Positions 22,893 through 31,352 are shown, counted from the stretch's first letter. The stretch is DNA of 40,685 nt from Cetobacterium somerae (GCF_022430525.1 NZ_CP092523.1:1-40685); one strand, 5' to 3'. Numbers and translations are program-made. The notes: generated by a model not told the origin, from the sequence alone.

Positions 22893-24242
22893 TTAATATC
22901 TTAATACCAACCCTTTTACAAAAACATTTAAAGCTGGGATATTTAAATGAAGAGGTTCTATATTGTCTTCACTCCATAAGGCTTGAGAACGCAAATACTT
23001 TTGTCTAATGTTAGTGCTGTTTGAAATTCCTTTCATAAATGTGTAAACTATATCATCATTGGATTCAGTGGAGATTATAATAGAATCTTTACCTAATTTT
23101 TCCATAGGTAAAAGATTATGACCTGTAAAAATAAGTTGCCCTTTAGCTAAAGGAGCCATTGTTTCTAATAACACAGCTAACAGGTATTCAAATATATGAA
23201 TATCTAGCTCATCTATAACAATAATAGCTTTTTCATTTTGTATATATACAATTAAAATAGATAAAAGAGATACAAGTTTAATTGTACCTGTAGATTCTAG
23301 TGTTAAAGGGATTTTGATACCTTTTTTTACCAGGAACAAGTTGATAGCAGTTCTTTCATCATTTTCATCAACTCCAACAACTTTTTCTTCAAGTATAAAC
23401 CTAGAATCAGGAATAATAATCGAAAGAAGTTTATCTATATTTTTAGCAGCTCTTTTCAAAGAGTCTACATCATTTTTATTAAAAATATTATCTCGAGTAG
23501 AGTAATTTATAGTATCTAAATCTGAACCATCTCCATAATTGATAGGAATAACAAGTGTATCCTTATAAAGAGCTTGTTTTGATAGAGTAACTACAACAAT
23601 ATTTTTAATTAAATTTTCAACTATTTTTAAATTTTCAAGTGAATCTTTTAGGATTTTAAATTTAGGATCTTCTAATTTTTTTATATCAGTATGTAAGAAT
23701 GAGCTCAAGAAAAAAGTGTTCAAATTACTAAAGTTTTTTAACAGTTGCTTAAAGTTTGACGTATCTAAAAAATCAATCAAAATATTAGAATTTGTTGTAT
23801 TTGTTCCTCCTATAAAAATCTCTGGTAATAACAGTGTGTCATCATTTTTAATCTTAGCTATATGTTGAAATTTACGTCTAGCTTTAGATTGCTTTTGAGA
23901 AAACTCCTCTCTAGAAACAAAAATTCCGCCGTTACTATCTTTGACGAACTCCACTAAAACTTTGAAATCAGTATCTTCATGAACAAAAATAGCTTCAATA
24001 ACCATATTTTGTGTACCTATAGTCATAAGCTTTAAAATTTTATCTAAAACCTGGTTATTATTTATATATTTAGAAGTATTACTAAAATATAGTTTTAAAA
24101 CTTCTAAAGCTTCTAAAGCTTCTATAATAGATGTTTTTCCCGTTCCATTAGGACCATAAATTCCAGATAAATTACTACGGAATTCTATTATACTATTTTT
24201 TATATTTTTAAAATTTTCCAATCGAATTTGTTTTATATTCAT
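22893..24242 (-). CDS. AAA15-type ATPase (SMC/OLD-like), probable defence protein
   Basis: A 449-residue ATPase. Walker A is GPNGTGKT at residues 30-37, after the typical opening IKQIRLENFKNIKNS. The second half has a signature-like segment (PLTLESTGTIKLVSLLSIL), Walker B AIIVIDELDIH and a switch TGHN. These match the AAA_15/AAA_21 group found in abortive infection proteins and in RloB-paired ATPases. No nuclease domain and no RloB gene are present. It lies between an orphan antitoxin and a HepT/MntA pair. The start is the ATG at 24242; a GTG at 24254 is possible. Partner and trigger are unknown. Confidence 0.85.
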   Translation of the reverse strand: MNIKQIRLENFKNIKNSIIEFRSNLSGIYGPNGTGKTSIIEALEALEVLKLYFSNTSKYINNNQVLDKILKLMTIGTQNMVIEAIFVHEDTDFKVLVEFVKDSNGGIFVSREEFSQKQSKARRKFQHIAKIKNDDTLLLPEIFIGGTNTTNSNILIDFLDTSNFKQLLKNFSNLNTFFLSSFLHTDIKKLEDPKFKILKDSLENLKIVENLIKNIVVVTLSKQALYKDTLVIPINYGDGSDLDTINYSTRDNIFNKNDVDSLKRAAKNIDKLLSIIIPDSRFILEEKVVGVDENDERTAINLFLVKKGIKIPLTLESTGTIKLVSLLSILIVYIQNEKAIIVIDELDIHIFEYLLAVLLETMAPLAKGQLIFTGHNLLPMEKLGKDSIIISTESNDDIVYTFMKGISNSTNIRQKYLRSQALWSEDNIEPLHLNIPALNVFVKGLVLRY

Positions 24243-24303
24243 TTTTATTCCCACTTTCTAAAAATATATTTTATCATAATTTTACAAAATAATTATATAA
24301 AAA

Positions 24304-24325
24304 TACACCGATAAATACCGGTGTA
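24304..24325 (-). terminator. Terminator after hepT
   Basis: TACACCG and CGGTGTA pair around an 8-base AT loop, followed by T-rich DNA on both strands. It separates hepT from the AAA15 gene. Confidence 0.65.
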
Positions 24326-24346
24326 TAATTTTTCTATAGTCACTTA

Positions 24347-24706
24347 TTATTGTATATTTTCTCCAATAATAATCTTATCAATGTAGATTTCTAATTCGTC
24401 AATTTTTTTAGTGGCAACATAAAAAACCATATCTATACTAACTCCCCAGTATTGGTGAATTAAAAGATTCCTCATATCTTTAATTTGTCTCCAATAGCTA
24501 CTGTTATCATAATACTTTAATAAAGTTTCTTGCGGAATTTTAGAAATCGCTTCACCTATAATCATTAAACTATGCTCAACAATAATTTCTAAGTCTTCAT
24601 CTTCAAGAAAATCTTGTAGTTTTTTATCCTTACTTTTAGATTTAATTTTAGCTATTTTTTCTTTTATATCTATTAGATAGTTTTCAATCTCTCTTTTTTT
24701 ATACAT
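24347..24706 (-). CDS. hepT: HepT-like HEPN ribonuclease toxin
   Basis: A 119-residue HEPN (DUF86) protein. The active site motif R-x4-H-x-Y is complete: Arg79, His84, Tyr86 in RNLLIHQYW. HepT cuts RNA and is silenced when MntA attaches AMP to the motif tyrosine. The gene overlaps the end of mntA by 8 bp, so the antitoxin is translated first. This pair can kill plasmid-free cells or act against phages. Confidence 0.93.
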   Translation of the reverse strand: MYKKREIENYLIDIKEKIAKIKSKSKDKKLQDFLEDEDLEIIVEHSLMIIGEAISKIPQETLLKYYDNSSYWRQIKDMRNLLIHQYWGVSIDMVFYVATKKIDELEIYIDKIIIGENIQ

Positions 24707-25028
24707 AGATAATGCTCTCCATTATTTCTTTTTGAATCAATTCACTATGCTTTTTAGCAATTTCAGTTTTATAATTTTTTCTAAAGTGGCTAGTTGTAAG
24801 GAGATCTATTTTCTTTTGGAATAAATCTTCTAAAAAATATTTTATATTACAATAATTACCATAAATATCTCCATCTGGAGCTAACTCAATTAGTATATCT
24901 ACATCACTATTATCAGTTGCTAAATCTTTTGCATAACTTCCAAAAAGACCTATCTTTGTTGCACCTAGGGCTTCTATTTTTATTTTATTTTCTTTTAATA
25001 GATTTAAAATTTCCATTTTAGTTAACAT
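24699..25028 (-). CDS. mntA: MntA-like nucleotidyltransferase antitoxin
   Basis: A 109-residue minimal nucleotidyltransferase; motif G30-S31 in GLFGSYAKDLATDNSDVDILIEL with Asp42 and Asp44. It pairs with HepT downstream, the order usual for type VII systems. AAAGGAG lies about 10 bp before the ATG at 25028; a second ATG four codons later is also possible. It is similar to the orphan MntA at 22488-22811, especially in the last residues, so the two arose by duplication or separate gain. Confidence 0.92.
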   Translation of the reverse strand: MLTKMEILNLLKENKIKIEALGATKIGLFGSYAKDLATDNSDVDILIELAPDGDIYGNYCNIKYFLEDLFQKKIDLLTTSHFRKNYKTEIAKKHSELIQKEIMESIIYV

Positions 25029-25140
25029 TATTATTTATCTCCTTTCTTTTTATCTAAATTTTAAAATATCCTATTCTTAGTATATCATATTTTCAGTGAA
25101 ATAAAAAATATTGTAAAATGTAAAGCTGTGATATCATGTT

Positions 25141-25176
25141 AATTGTGCAAGCACCTCCTGCACAATTTCCGCCAGA
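25141..25176. repeat. Palindromic element at the left edge of the CRISPR-Cas13 locus
   Basis: TTGTGCA and TGCACAA pair around a short loop, followed by ATTTCCGCCAGAT. A nearly equal element in the same orientation lies at 29459-29493, so the CRISPR array and cas13 gene sit between two direct copies. Confidence 0.65.
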
Positions 25177-25229
25177 TTTTCTAGAAATTTTGATTATATC
25201 TAAATTCAAATAAAAATGTTATACTAAAA

Positions 25230-25406
25230 TTGTCGATAGAGAATAAAGAAGAATTTCTATGACATCGACAGATGTAGGAAAGTGTAGCAGGGAGAGTGGT
25301 AATTTAATTTTAGCACAAACTTAATTCTAACTTTTATGAAAAACCTATCTGTTCGACATATTGGACAGTTAAAATCATCAACTATAGATAGTTAAAATCA
25401 CTGCCA
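25230..25406 (+). promoter_or_regulatory. Probable CRISPR leader
   Basis: About 180 bp of AT-rich DNA before the first intact repeat. It contains an inverted repeat TGTCGAT...ATCGACA (about 25230-25267) and two direct copies of AGTTAAAATCA (25367-25377 and 25390-25400) 23 bp apart. The other end of the array has a decayed repeat, which puts the leader on this side. Promoter boxes are not clear. Confidence 0.5.
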
Positions 25407-25612
25407 GTCTATATCCACAATAGTGGAATTATAACATCTCAACATCATCATGTGAATACAAGACTTTATGTCTATATCCACAATAGTGGAATTATAACTC
25501 AACATAAATTATTATGTTTTTATCAATTGATGAGTCTATATCCACAATAGTGGAATTATAACTTAACCAATTTGCCGTACCTTTTCTTCTTGCAAATGTC
25601 TATATCCACAAT
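25407..25612 (+). CRISPR. Short CRISPR array of type VI (Cas13)
   Basis: Three identical 29-bp repeats at 25407-25435, 25470-25498 and 25534-25562, and a fourth cut off after 15 bases (25598-25612). The repeat begins GTCTATATCC, has the hairpin CCAC-AATA-GTGG, and ends GGAATTATAAC. The three spacers are 34, 35 and 35 bp. The truncated repeat marks the distal end, so transcription is probably on the plus strand, towards the cas13 gene that runs on the minus strand. No cas1 or cas2 is present, so new spacers cannot be gained without help. No spacer matches the rest of the plasmid by eye. Confidence 0.93.
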
Positions 25613-25760
25613 CCCCATCTTCCTAAAACTTTCCAAAAAATAAAAAAAGAGCACCCACATAACACCTTCCAAAATAGTTTTCCTAAACATATCACTAGAT
25701 TTGTTGATAATGGGGCACTCACTAATAATATTTCCATTTTTTTATTTTTAGTCAATAGTT

Positions 25761-27839
25761 TTATTTCGTTCCATAAACAATAGTTTTTCCAAAAATATAT
25801 CCACTTCTCAGATCAAACTTAAACTCAATCTTTTTCACACTATGCTTAGGAACTACTGTTACAACTCCACCTTTTTCACAGCATAAATAATATTGATTTT
25901 CTAATATAGACTTTTCATCAATAATATACACATCACTATCTTTATCTCTTTTAACCTTTATTATAAAAGATTCAGTTTCTCCTGCAGCTGCCTTGTAAAC
26001 ATTTATAGTTATTATTTTTTCTTCATCATAGATAAATTTTTCAATAACCTTTTTCTTTAATTTCTTTACAACCTGTTCCTTATAAACACCCATTAAATCA
26101 GAACTATCTTTTATTAAAATTCCATTTCTAGTTTTCTCATCTAACTTTAAAAATGGTATATTATCTACTTTTATAGAGGTAAAAATTCCCTTGTTTTCAT
26201 CTATAGATTCCACTTCATCAGCAATACTTCTCAATTTATTTGCTCTGTCATATACTTTATTTAAATTATCATAATCAAGATTTAATCTATATTTTTTCAT
26301 AAGTTCATCATTTTGCTTTTTCATCAAATCCCTTTTAGTATCTATAATGTCACTTGGAATCAACCTTCTCTGATTGAAAATAAACCTCTCTTTTTTCATG
26401 TAGTAATCATTCACAAAATCCATACCTAAATCAACTTTATTCAGCTTATTATCTAAAGAAAATTCAATAGCACTTCTAACATTTTCGTTAAGTTTCAATT
26501 CATTTTTAAAGAGATCTACAATTAACTCTTTTAAATTTAAATGAGCAATAGAATTTCTAATTTTAGCTTTATTTTTATAATCTTTTTTATTAATTATCTT
26601 TAATAAATTAGAAAAATTAAAAAAGCCATCTTTTCCTTCATCTTTAACAAAAGTCAAGGTTTCTTCTAAATTAATACTTTTATTTTGAGCAAGTTTTAAT
26701 AACCCGTGAATCTCTATATCGTTATAAAGTTTAAATACATTTTGATAGTATTTAAAAATAGGCAGCAGCATATTTTTATTAAATATCCCAACTTCATCAG
26801 TGGATTTGTACTCTAGATGTTTAACATTTAGTTCTAATAATTCAAAATACCTCTTCATATCTTCATGATTAGATATAGAGTACTTTATAATTTCATAATT
26901 TTTTATATTTTTCTCAAAGAGACGAATTTTGTGGAAGAACCCATCATCAGATAACTTTTTTAACTTTTCATTGAGTTTTTCATCACTTAAACTCTCATCA
27001 CTTTCATCTAAGAAATCCACATTTTTTATATTGTAATAATGTGTTTTAACAAATCCCAAGAAGTCCCCTTTAAACTCAACAGGTAACAGCAAATAGTTTA
27101 AAATATAAAATTTAAACAGATTATTTTTTGAATCAACATCTAAATACAAACTATCTCTTTTATTAAACTCATCTTGCATCCTCTTTAGTTGATTTTCTAG
27201 CTTTCCAAGGTCAAAGATACTCTTCTCTCCTCTTTTAATTTTAGGTACTCTAAAGTTTAGATACTCCTCTTTCTTCTTCAAATACTCCTGGATTTTTTCT
27301 AAATTAGTTGGATCAAATTTATTTTTAAACTCTTTTAAATCCCCATTAAATTCAATTGTTAAAAAAGCATAAGCTACTTGGAGCTTATATTTCAATCTAA
27401 ATAGAGAGTTGTTTTTAGTAATCTCTTCCATCTGCTTTTTAAGTTCTAAAAGCTCGGAATTAATATTTGTTATCCTAGTTTTACTTTTAATTCCATTAAT
27501 CTCGTTATTGTAGTCTTCCACTAGGTTTTTTCTTTTGTTATATAATTTTTTATAGATATTAGATGTATGAATATCCCAAAAGTACGGAGTATTTTCCATT
27601 AGTTTAAAGTGTGACTCCATTCGATTTAAATTTTTCTTTGAAAGGTCATTTTTTTTAGAAAAACTTTTTATAGCATCCATTTCATTTTGAAAATTTTCAA
27701 CAATTAACTTTTTAAAATCAGAATCCTCCACACCATCACAAGTAAAAAATGTATTTATAAACTTATTAAATCCACTTTTATTACTACATAAAGTGTTGTA
27801 GTACGAGTATAGTTTCTTTATATTCTTAAGTTTTCCCAA
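25761..27839 (-). CDS. cas13: Cas13 (type VI effector), C-terminal part with HEPN2, cut off by an insertion
   Basis: This 692-codon frame is the second part of a cas13 gene split by a 398-bp insertion. It carries the second HEPN motif R-x4-H as RNSIAH (Arg428 of this part; about 806 in the rejoined protein). The apparent TTG start at 27839 is just the old codon at the insertion site and has no ribosome-binding site, so it is probably not translated alone. Removing the insertion with one copy of its 5-bp duplication joins both parts in one frame, giving 1070 residues. Cas13c of Fusobacterium is of similar size, so subtype VI-C is likely; VI-A is not excluded. Cas13 binds crRNA and cuts RNA through its two HEPN domains, which here are on separate pieces. 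Confidence 0.88.
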   Translation of the reverse strand: MGKLKNIKKLYSYYNTLCSNKSGFNKFINTFFTCDGVEDSDFKKLIVENFQNEMDAIKSFSKKNDLSKKNLNRMESHFKLMENTPYFWDIHTSNIYKKLYNKRKNLVEDYNNEINGIKSKTRITNINSELLELKKQMEEITKNNSLFRLKYKLQVAYAFLTIEFNGDLKEFKNKFDPTNLEKIQEYLKKKEEYLNFRVPKIKRGEKSIFDLGKLENQLKRMQDEFNKRDSLYLDVDSKNNLFKFYILNYLLLPVEFKGDFLGFVKTHYYNIKNVDFLDESDESLSDEKLNEKLKKLSDDGFFHKIRLFEKNIKNYEIIKYSISNHEDMKRYFELLELNVKHLEYKSTDEVGIFNKNMLLPIFKYYQNVFKLYNDIEIHGLLKLAQNKSINLEETLTFVKDEGKDGFFNFSNLLKIINKKDYKNKAKIRNSIAHLNLKELIVDLFKNELKLNENVRSAIEFSLDNKLNKVDLGMDFVNDYYMKKERFIFNQRRLIPSDIIDTKRDLMKKQNDELMKKYRLNLDYDNLNKVYDRANKLRSIADEVESIDENKGIFTSIKVDNIPFLKLDEKTRNGILIKDSSDLMGVYKEQVVKKLKKKVIEKFIYDEEKIITINVYKAAAGETESFIIKVKRDKDSDVYIIDEKSILENQYYLCCEKGGVVTVVPKHSVKKIEFKFDLRSGYIFGKTIVYGTK

Positions 27840-27843
27840 AATA

Positions 27844-28241
27844 GGGGTTCCGTCAGGAAAACGCGGTTTTACAACGTTAAGAAAATTAAAAAATTAATCG
27901 AACCTAATAAAATCAATATCTTATACCGTTCTGCTCCCGAAAACGCGGAATAACAACGCTAAGAACTGATTTTTAAGGATTTTTTGATTTTTTTTAAAAT
28001 TTAACAACGTTAAGGATTAAAAAACAAGCCTATTGAGACACTGAAAACCCTTATTTTTCAATGGGTCATAGAATATCTCAATAGAGTACAATCTATTGAA
28101 ACATTTTGATTTTTGAGACAATCTTTAAAAATTTTAGTTTTTTAAGAACAAAAAAGTCTATAACCTTAATAAAATCAAAGGCTTGTACGGTGTTTCAACA
28201 TTCCTTAGCGTTGTTATTCCGCGTTTTCCTGATGGGACCCC
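27844..28241. mobile_element. 398-bp MITE-like insertion in cas13
   Basis: The ends are 40-bp inverted repeats with 33 matches, starting GGGGTTCCGTCAGGAAAACG on the left and GGGGTCCCATCAGGAAAACG on the right (read inward). AAATA is duplicated on both sides (27839-27843 and 28242-28246). There is no transposase gene. Inside, GAAAACGCGG...CGCTAAGAA (27939-27965) repeats the end sequence in direct orientation, and AACAACGTTAAGGA (about 28003-28016) repeats part of it. The motif AATAAAATCAA appears twice (27907-27917, 28168-28178), similar to the plasmid origin motif. A transposase acting in trans is required; none is in the window. The family was not recognised. Confidence 0.92.
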
Positions 28242-29376
28242 AAATAGAAAGTTCTTCATCTCCATCAAGGTAGTTAGTTTTATTTTCAATTTTAAACTCC
28301 CCTATAAGTTTTGTATATCTGAAGAAGTTTAAATCAAGAAGGTTTTTAAGATTATCACAACCTCTATTTTCAAAAAGGTTTTCAAAGTACATGTAGTCGT
28401 AATGCATTAAAGCATGCCTAAACTCAGAAAAAATATCTACAATCTTTTTAAGATCCTGCTTTAGATTTTCTTTAGAGCTATATCCAGAGAGCTCTGACAT
28501 TTTAATTTTCAAACTTTTATTCAACAATTCAAGCTGTTCAATTTTTCGTTTATTTCCATTTTTATGACTAAAAAGTACTTTTAACTCCTCAATCTCTTTG
28601 TTATTTTTAGAAATTCTTTTTTCCAGTTGGTTAACTCTGTTTTCAACCTCTTTTGAGAGGGTACTATAAACATAATCTGTAATTTTTTCTAATCGTTTAT
28701 CTAATAAAGGAGTATTATTTTTAGAGAGTTTCCAAACCTCTGTAATGCCCTCCTCTTTTAAAGGAGCACATAAAAAATCATTTATTAGTGCAAAGTATAT
28801 TAGAAGATTTGAACGATAATTTAGGAATCGTTTAATCTTATAAATTTTTAAAGAGTCAATCTCATCCACTGAAACTCTAGCTATTTCAGAGTAATTTCGG
28901 CAAACCTCTTTAGATAAAAGTTTTCGTTCTGTTTGAGAGGTTCTATTTCTTAGTTTTATTCTCTCTCCACTAACATCTTTTTTCTGTTCCTCCATTTTAT
29001 CCTCTACCTCAGCAAAGATAACATTAGTAGTTTTTTCTTTTAAACTTAATGTTACTTTATATCTTCGAATCTCTTTATTTAAAATTTTATCAAATTTAGT
29101 AATAATAAAACTATTTTTATCACCAGGAGAATTTCCCATGGTGTCATATGAAAAACTATATCTATTTCTCTCTTTCTCTTTAGATTTAAAACTTTTTATA
29201 ATAACTTTTCTAGATGTTAAATCTATGTATGAATCTAAGTTAAAAGTATCAACGCCCCCCTGTTTTTGATACAGTACCTTCAACTCTTTTATCCCTATCA
29301 TATCGTAATTGGATAAAATTATTCTAATAATAGAACTTCTATTTTGCTTAGATCCATATATTTTATTTTTTTCCAC
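28195..29376 (-). CDS. cas13: Cas13 (type VI effector), N-terminal part with HEPN1, cut off by an insertion
   Basis: The first part of the split cas13 gene. I place the start at GTG 29376 because GGAGG lies seven bases before it; an ATG seven codons upstream overlaps that site. The first HEPN motif is RHALMH (Arg320, His325), in IFSEFRHALMHYDY. A coiled-coil-like helix (about 250-290) precedes it. The natural reading ends at 28242; the last 15 codons, up to a stop at 28195, come from the insertion. Without the C-terminal part the protein has only one half of the composite RNase site and should be inactive. GGAGG and a good start context suggest the gene was functional until recently. Confidence 0.88.
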   Translation of the reverse strand: MEKNKIYGSKQNRSSIIRIILSNYDMIGIKELKVLYQKQGGVDTFNLDSYIDLTSRKVIIKSFKSKEKERNRYSFSYDTMGNSPGDKNSFIITKFDKILNKEIRRYKVTLSLKEKTTNVIFAEVEDKMEEQKKDVSGERIKLRNRTSQTERKLLSKEVCRNYSEIARVSVDEIDSLKIYKIKRFLNYRSNLLIYFALINDFLCAPLKEEGITEVWKLSKNNTPLLDKRLEKITDYVYSTLSKEVENRVNQLEKRISKNNKEIEELKVLFSHKNGNKRKIEQLELLNKSLKIKMSELSGYSSKENLKQDLKKIVDIFSEFRHALMHYDYMYFENLFENRGCDNLKNLLDLNFFRYTKLIGEFKIENKTNYLDGDEELSIWGPIRKTRNNNAKEC

Positions 29377-29458
29377 ATTCACCCCTCCTATGTACAAATT
29401 TTAATAAAATTTACTTTTTAACTTTATTAGATAAAGCTATATTATGTCCCCCACGATA

Positions 29459-29493
29459 ATTGTGCAACAATCTGTTGCACAATTTCCGCCGGA
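29459..29493. repeat. Palindromic element at the right edge of the CRISPR-Cas13 locus
   Basis: TTGTGCAAC and GTTGCACAA form a perfect 9-bp stem, followed by TTTCCGCCGGAT. It matches the element at 25141-25176 in sequence and orientation and lies just upstream of cas13. Confidence 0.65.
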
Positions 29494-29518
29494 TAGCTTT
29501 CAAAAAACTCCTTACAAC

Positions 29519-30307
29519 TTAGATAACTTCTTGTTTTTTTAAAATAAACTTACATTTAGGATAGTTATTACATCCAATAAATTTACCATAACGACCATTT
29601 TTTTCCACTAATTTTGTTTTACACTTTGGGCAGATTCCGTGATTTATCATCTCTTTTTTTTGTTTTAATCTTGCCTTTACATTTTGAATATGCTTCTCCT
29701 CTATGTTTTCATCAAGAACAATAGAAGCTCTTAATTTTTCTATTATTTTCTCTATATCTGAATTAGTAAAAATTTTAGTTTTATAATTAAGAATAAATCG
29801 TTCTAATTCTAATAGATGGATGACAATATTTTTAGAGTTAATTTTTAATTCAGCATCTCCAGCAAATACTACAATTGGAACAAATTTATATTTCTGAATT
29901 TTTAAGATACTTTCTAAAATGTTTATATGAGCGAAGTTTTGTTTTATTGGATTATAAAACTTATATTTTTTTCCATACATATTTTGAGTCCAATATTCAG
30001 AACTGTCTCCTCCATAAATCCATCCGCTATAATTTTTAGTTTCTATTACAAAAATTCCATAGTTAGATATTATTAGATGATCTATTTGAGTTGTTATTCC
30101 GTTTACTTCTAAGTAGATATCATTAAATATATGATAATCTTTTGGAAGAAATTTTAGCATGATACTTACGTTTTTTTCTCCTATTTTTCCTAGCATTTCT
30201 GCTTCAGTTTCATATTTCCATGTAGGTATTTTTAGTTTCTTATTTTTAAAATTTAACACAAATAATATTATTAATATACTAATAATTAATATATTTAAAA
30301 AAAGCAT
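29519..30307 (-). CDS. NERD-domain protein with membrane anchor and zinc ribbon
   Basis: A 262-residue protein. Residues 2-18 form a membrane helix. The NERD (nuclease-related) domain covers about 40-155: EKNVSIMLKFLPKDYHIFND, then ITTQIDHLIISNYGIFVIETKNYSG with the Asp and ExK of the PD-(D/E)XK fold. A C-terminal zinc ribbon of topoisomerase type (CPKCK...CNNYPKCKF) ends the protein. The combination is common in bacteria and thought to act on DNA at the membrane; no function is proven. AGGAGAAG precedes the ATG. Its place beside a CRISPR locus fits a defence island but may be chance. Confidence 0.9.
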   Translation of the reverse strand: MLFLNILIISILIILFVLNFKNKKLKIPTWKYETEAEMLGKIGEKNVSIMLKFLPKDYHIFNDIYLEVNGITTQIDHLIISNYGIFVIETKNYSGWIYGGDSSEYWTQNMYGKKYKFYNPIKQNFAHINILESILKIQKYKFVPIVVFAGDAELKINSKNIVIHLLELERFILNYKTKIFTNSDIEKIIEKLRASIVLDENIEEKHIQNVKARLKQKKEMINHGICPKCKTKLVEKNGRYGKFIGCNNYPKCKFILKKQEVI

Positions 30308-30378
30308 TATTCTTCTCCTAGATAATTACGACATAGGATATAGTTTATTCTATTTGTTATTATTTTTCAATAAAATAA

Positions 30379-30409
30379 AAAACACACCAATATCTAGTCG
30401 GTGTGTTTT
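30379..30409. terminator. Terminator before the NERD gene region
   Basis: AAAACACACC and GGTGTGTTTT pair around an 11-base loop, with A/T runs on both sides. It ends the minus-strand gene at 30417. Confidence 0.8.
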
Positions 30410-30416
30410 ATGATTA

Positions 30417-31208
30417 TTAAATTCTAAAATCTGTGTTTAAATAAGTTTCTAAAGGATGAATATCTTTAATCGTATTTTTTACAAACTTTCCACGGAAATA
30501 ATCATCAAAATCTCTATCGTGAACAATTATAACATCGTTGTAATCAAATAGTGTATCAGGTACTTTAGATATGATAAATCTTTTAGCTTGATCATAACTT
30601 AAATCAATCTCTAATTTTTTTAAAACTTTAAAAGTTTCATCAACATCTAAAGATCCATGGATTTCAATAATTCCATTTATTAATTTTAAAATATAATTTT
30701 CTTTTTCTCTAAGCTCTGCATTATTTTCTAAAAACTCGAATAAAACAGTTCCAATCTCTTTATCAATAGCTTCAAAGTATCTCTTTTGGATATCTTCTTC
30801 TGAAGGGAAATTATTTTTTTCTAAAGCTTCTTCTATAATTTTTTCAAATGTTTCCTTTGGGTAATTTTGAAGATTATTTGCCTCAGAGTATCTATTTATA
30901 AAACTTATTGTATCCTCAGTAATATTTGAAATAGAGCTATCTGATAAACCTAAATCTTCAAATGTACTCCAAATATCTCTAAACTCATCATCAAAAATTT
31001 TTTCTGAATCATCTTTTAAAGCTATTTCTAAATACTTGTGAGTGCACATAGGTAAGTGGTTGTAAAGTGTTTCAACATTTTCAAAGTAAAAATTTTTTAA
31101 ATTAAGAGTATCCCTTCGAAAGTTCCCAGTATTTTTAATGTTTAACTTCTCCAAATTCTCATGAATAATTTCTTCTGGTAAATTTCTTAAATTTTCTAAA
31201 ACGCTCAT
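30417..31208 (-). CDS. Protein of unknown function
   Basis: A 263-residue acidic, helix-rich protein with GGGGGT before the ATG. It has no membrane segment, cysteine cluster or nucleotide-binding motif that I can see. Segments such as LPMCTHKYLEIALKDDSEKI and VIIVHDRDFDDYFRGKFVKN may be useful as search seeds. It stands as a single gene between the winged-helix replication protein and the NERD protein, all on the minus strand. It could belong to plasmid maintenance or to the neighbouring defence island. Confidence 0.8.
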   Translation of the reverse strand: MSVLENLRNLPEEIIHENLEKLNIKNTGNFRRDTLNLKNFYFENVETLYNHLPMCTHKYLEIALKDDSEKIFDDEFRDIWSTFEDLGLSDSSISNITEDTISFINRYSEANNLQNYPKETFEKIIEEALEKNNFPSEEDIQKRYFEAIDKEIGTVLFEFLENNAELREKENYILKLINGIIEIHGSLDVDETFKVLKKLEIDLSYDQAKRFIISKVPDTLFDYNDVIIVHDRDFDDYFRGKFVKNTIKDIHPLETYLNTDFRI

Positions 31209-31352
31209 TTAAACCCCCATAATCTTTATTTTTTCCCCGTGTCTAACATAAAGTTATTATAAACTAAAAATTTTAATATTTTTGGCAATTTGACTACTTT
31301 GTCACAATTGTTTTTGATGCATTTTACAATATTATTCCGAATAATTATTATT

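Noticed and set aside
25367-25400. AGTTAAAATCA copies as further CRISPR repeats
   Set aside because: They share only a few bases with the 29-bp repeat, lack the CCAC/GTGG stem, and their step (23 bp) is too short; treated as leader sequence.
27939-27965. Inner end-like repeat as sign of two nested insertions
   Set aside because: No second target duplication or matching opposite end was found around the inner copy; a single element with internal repeats explains it better.
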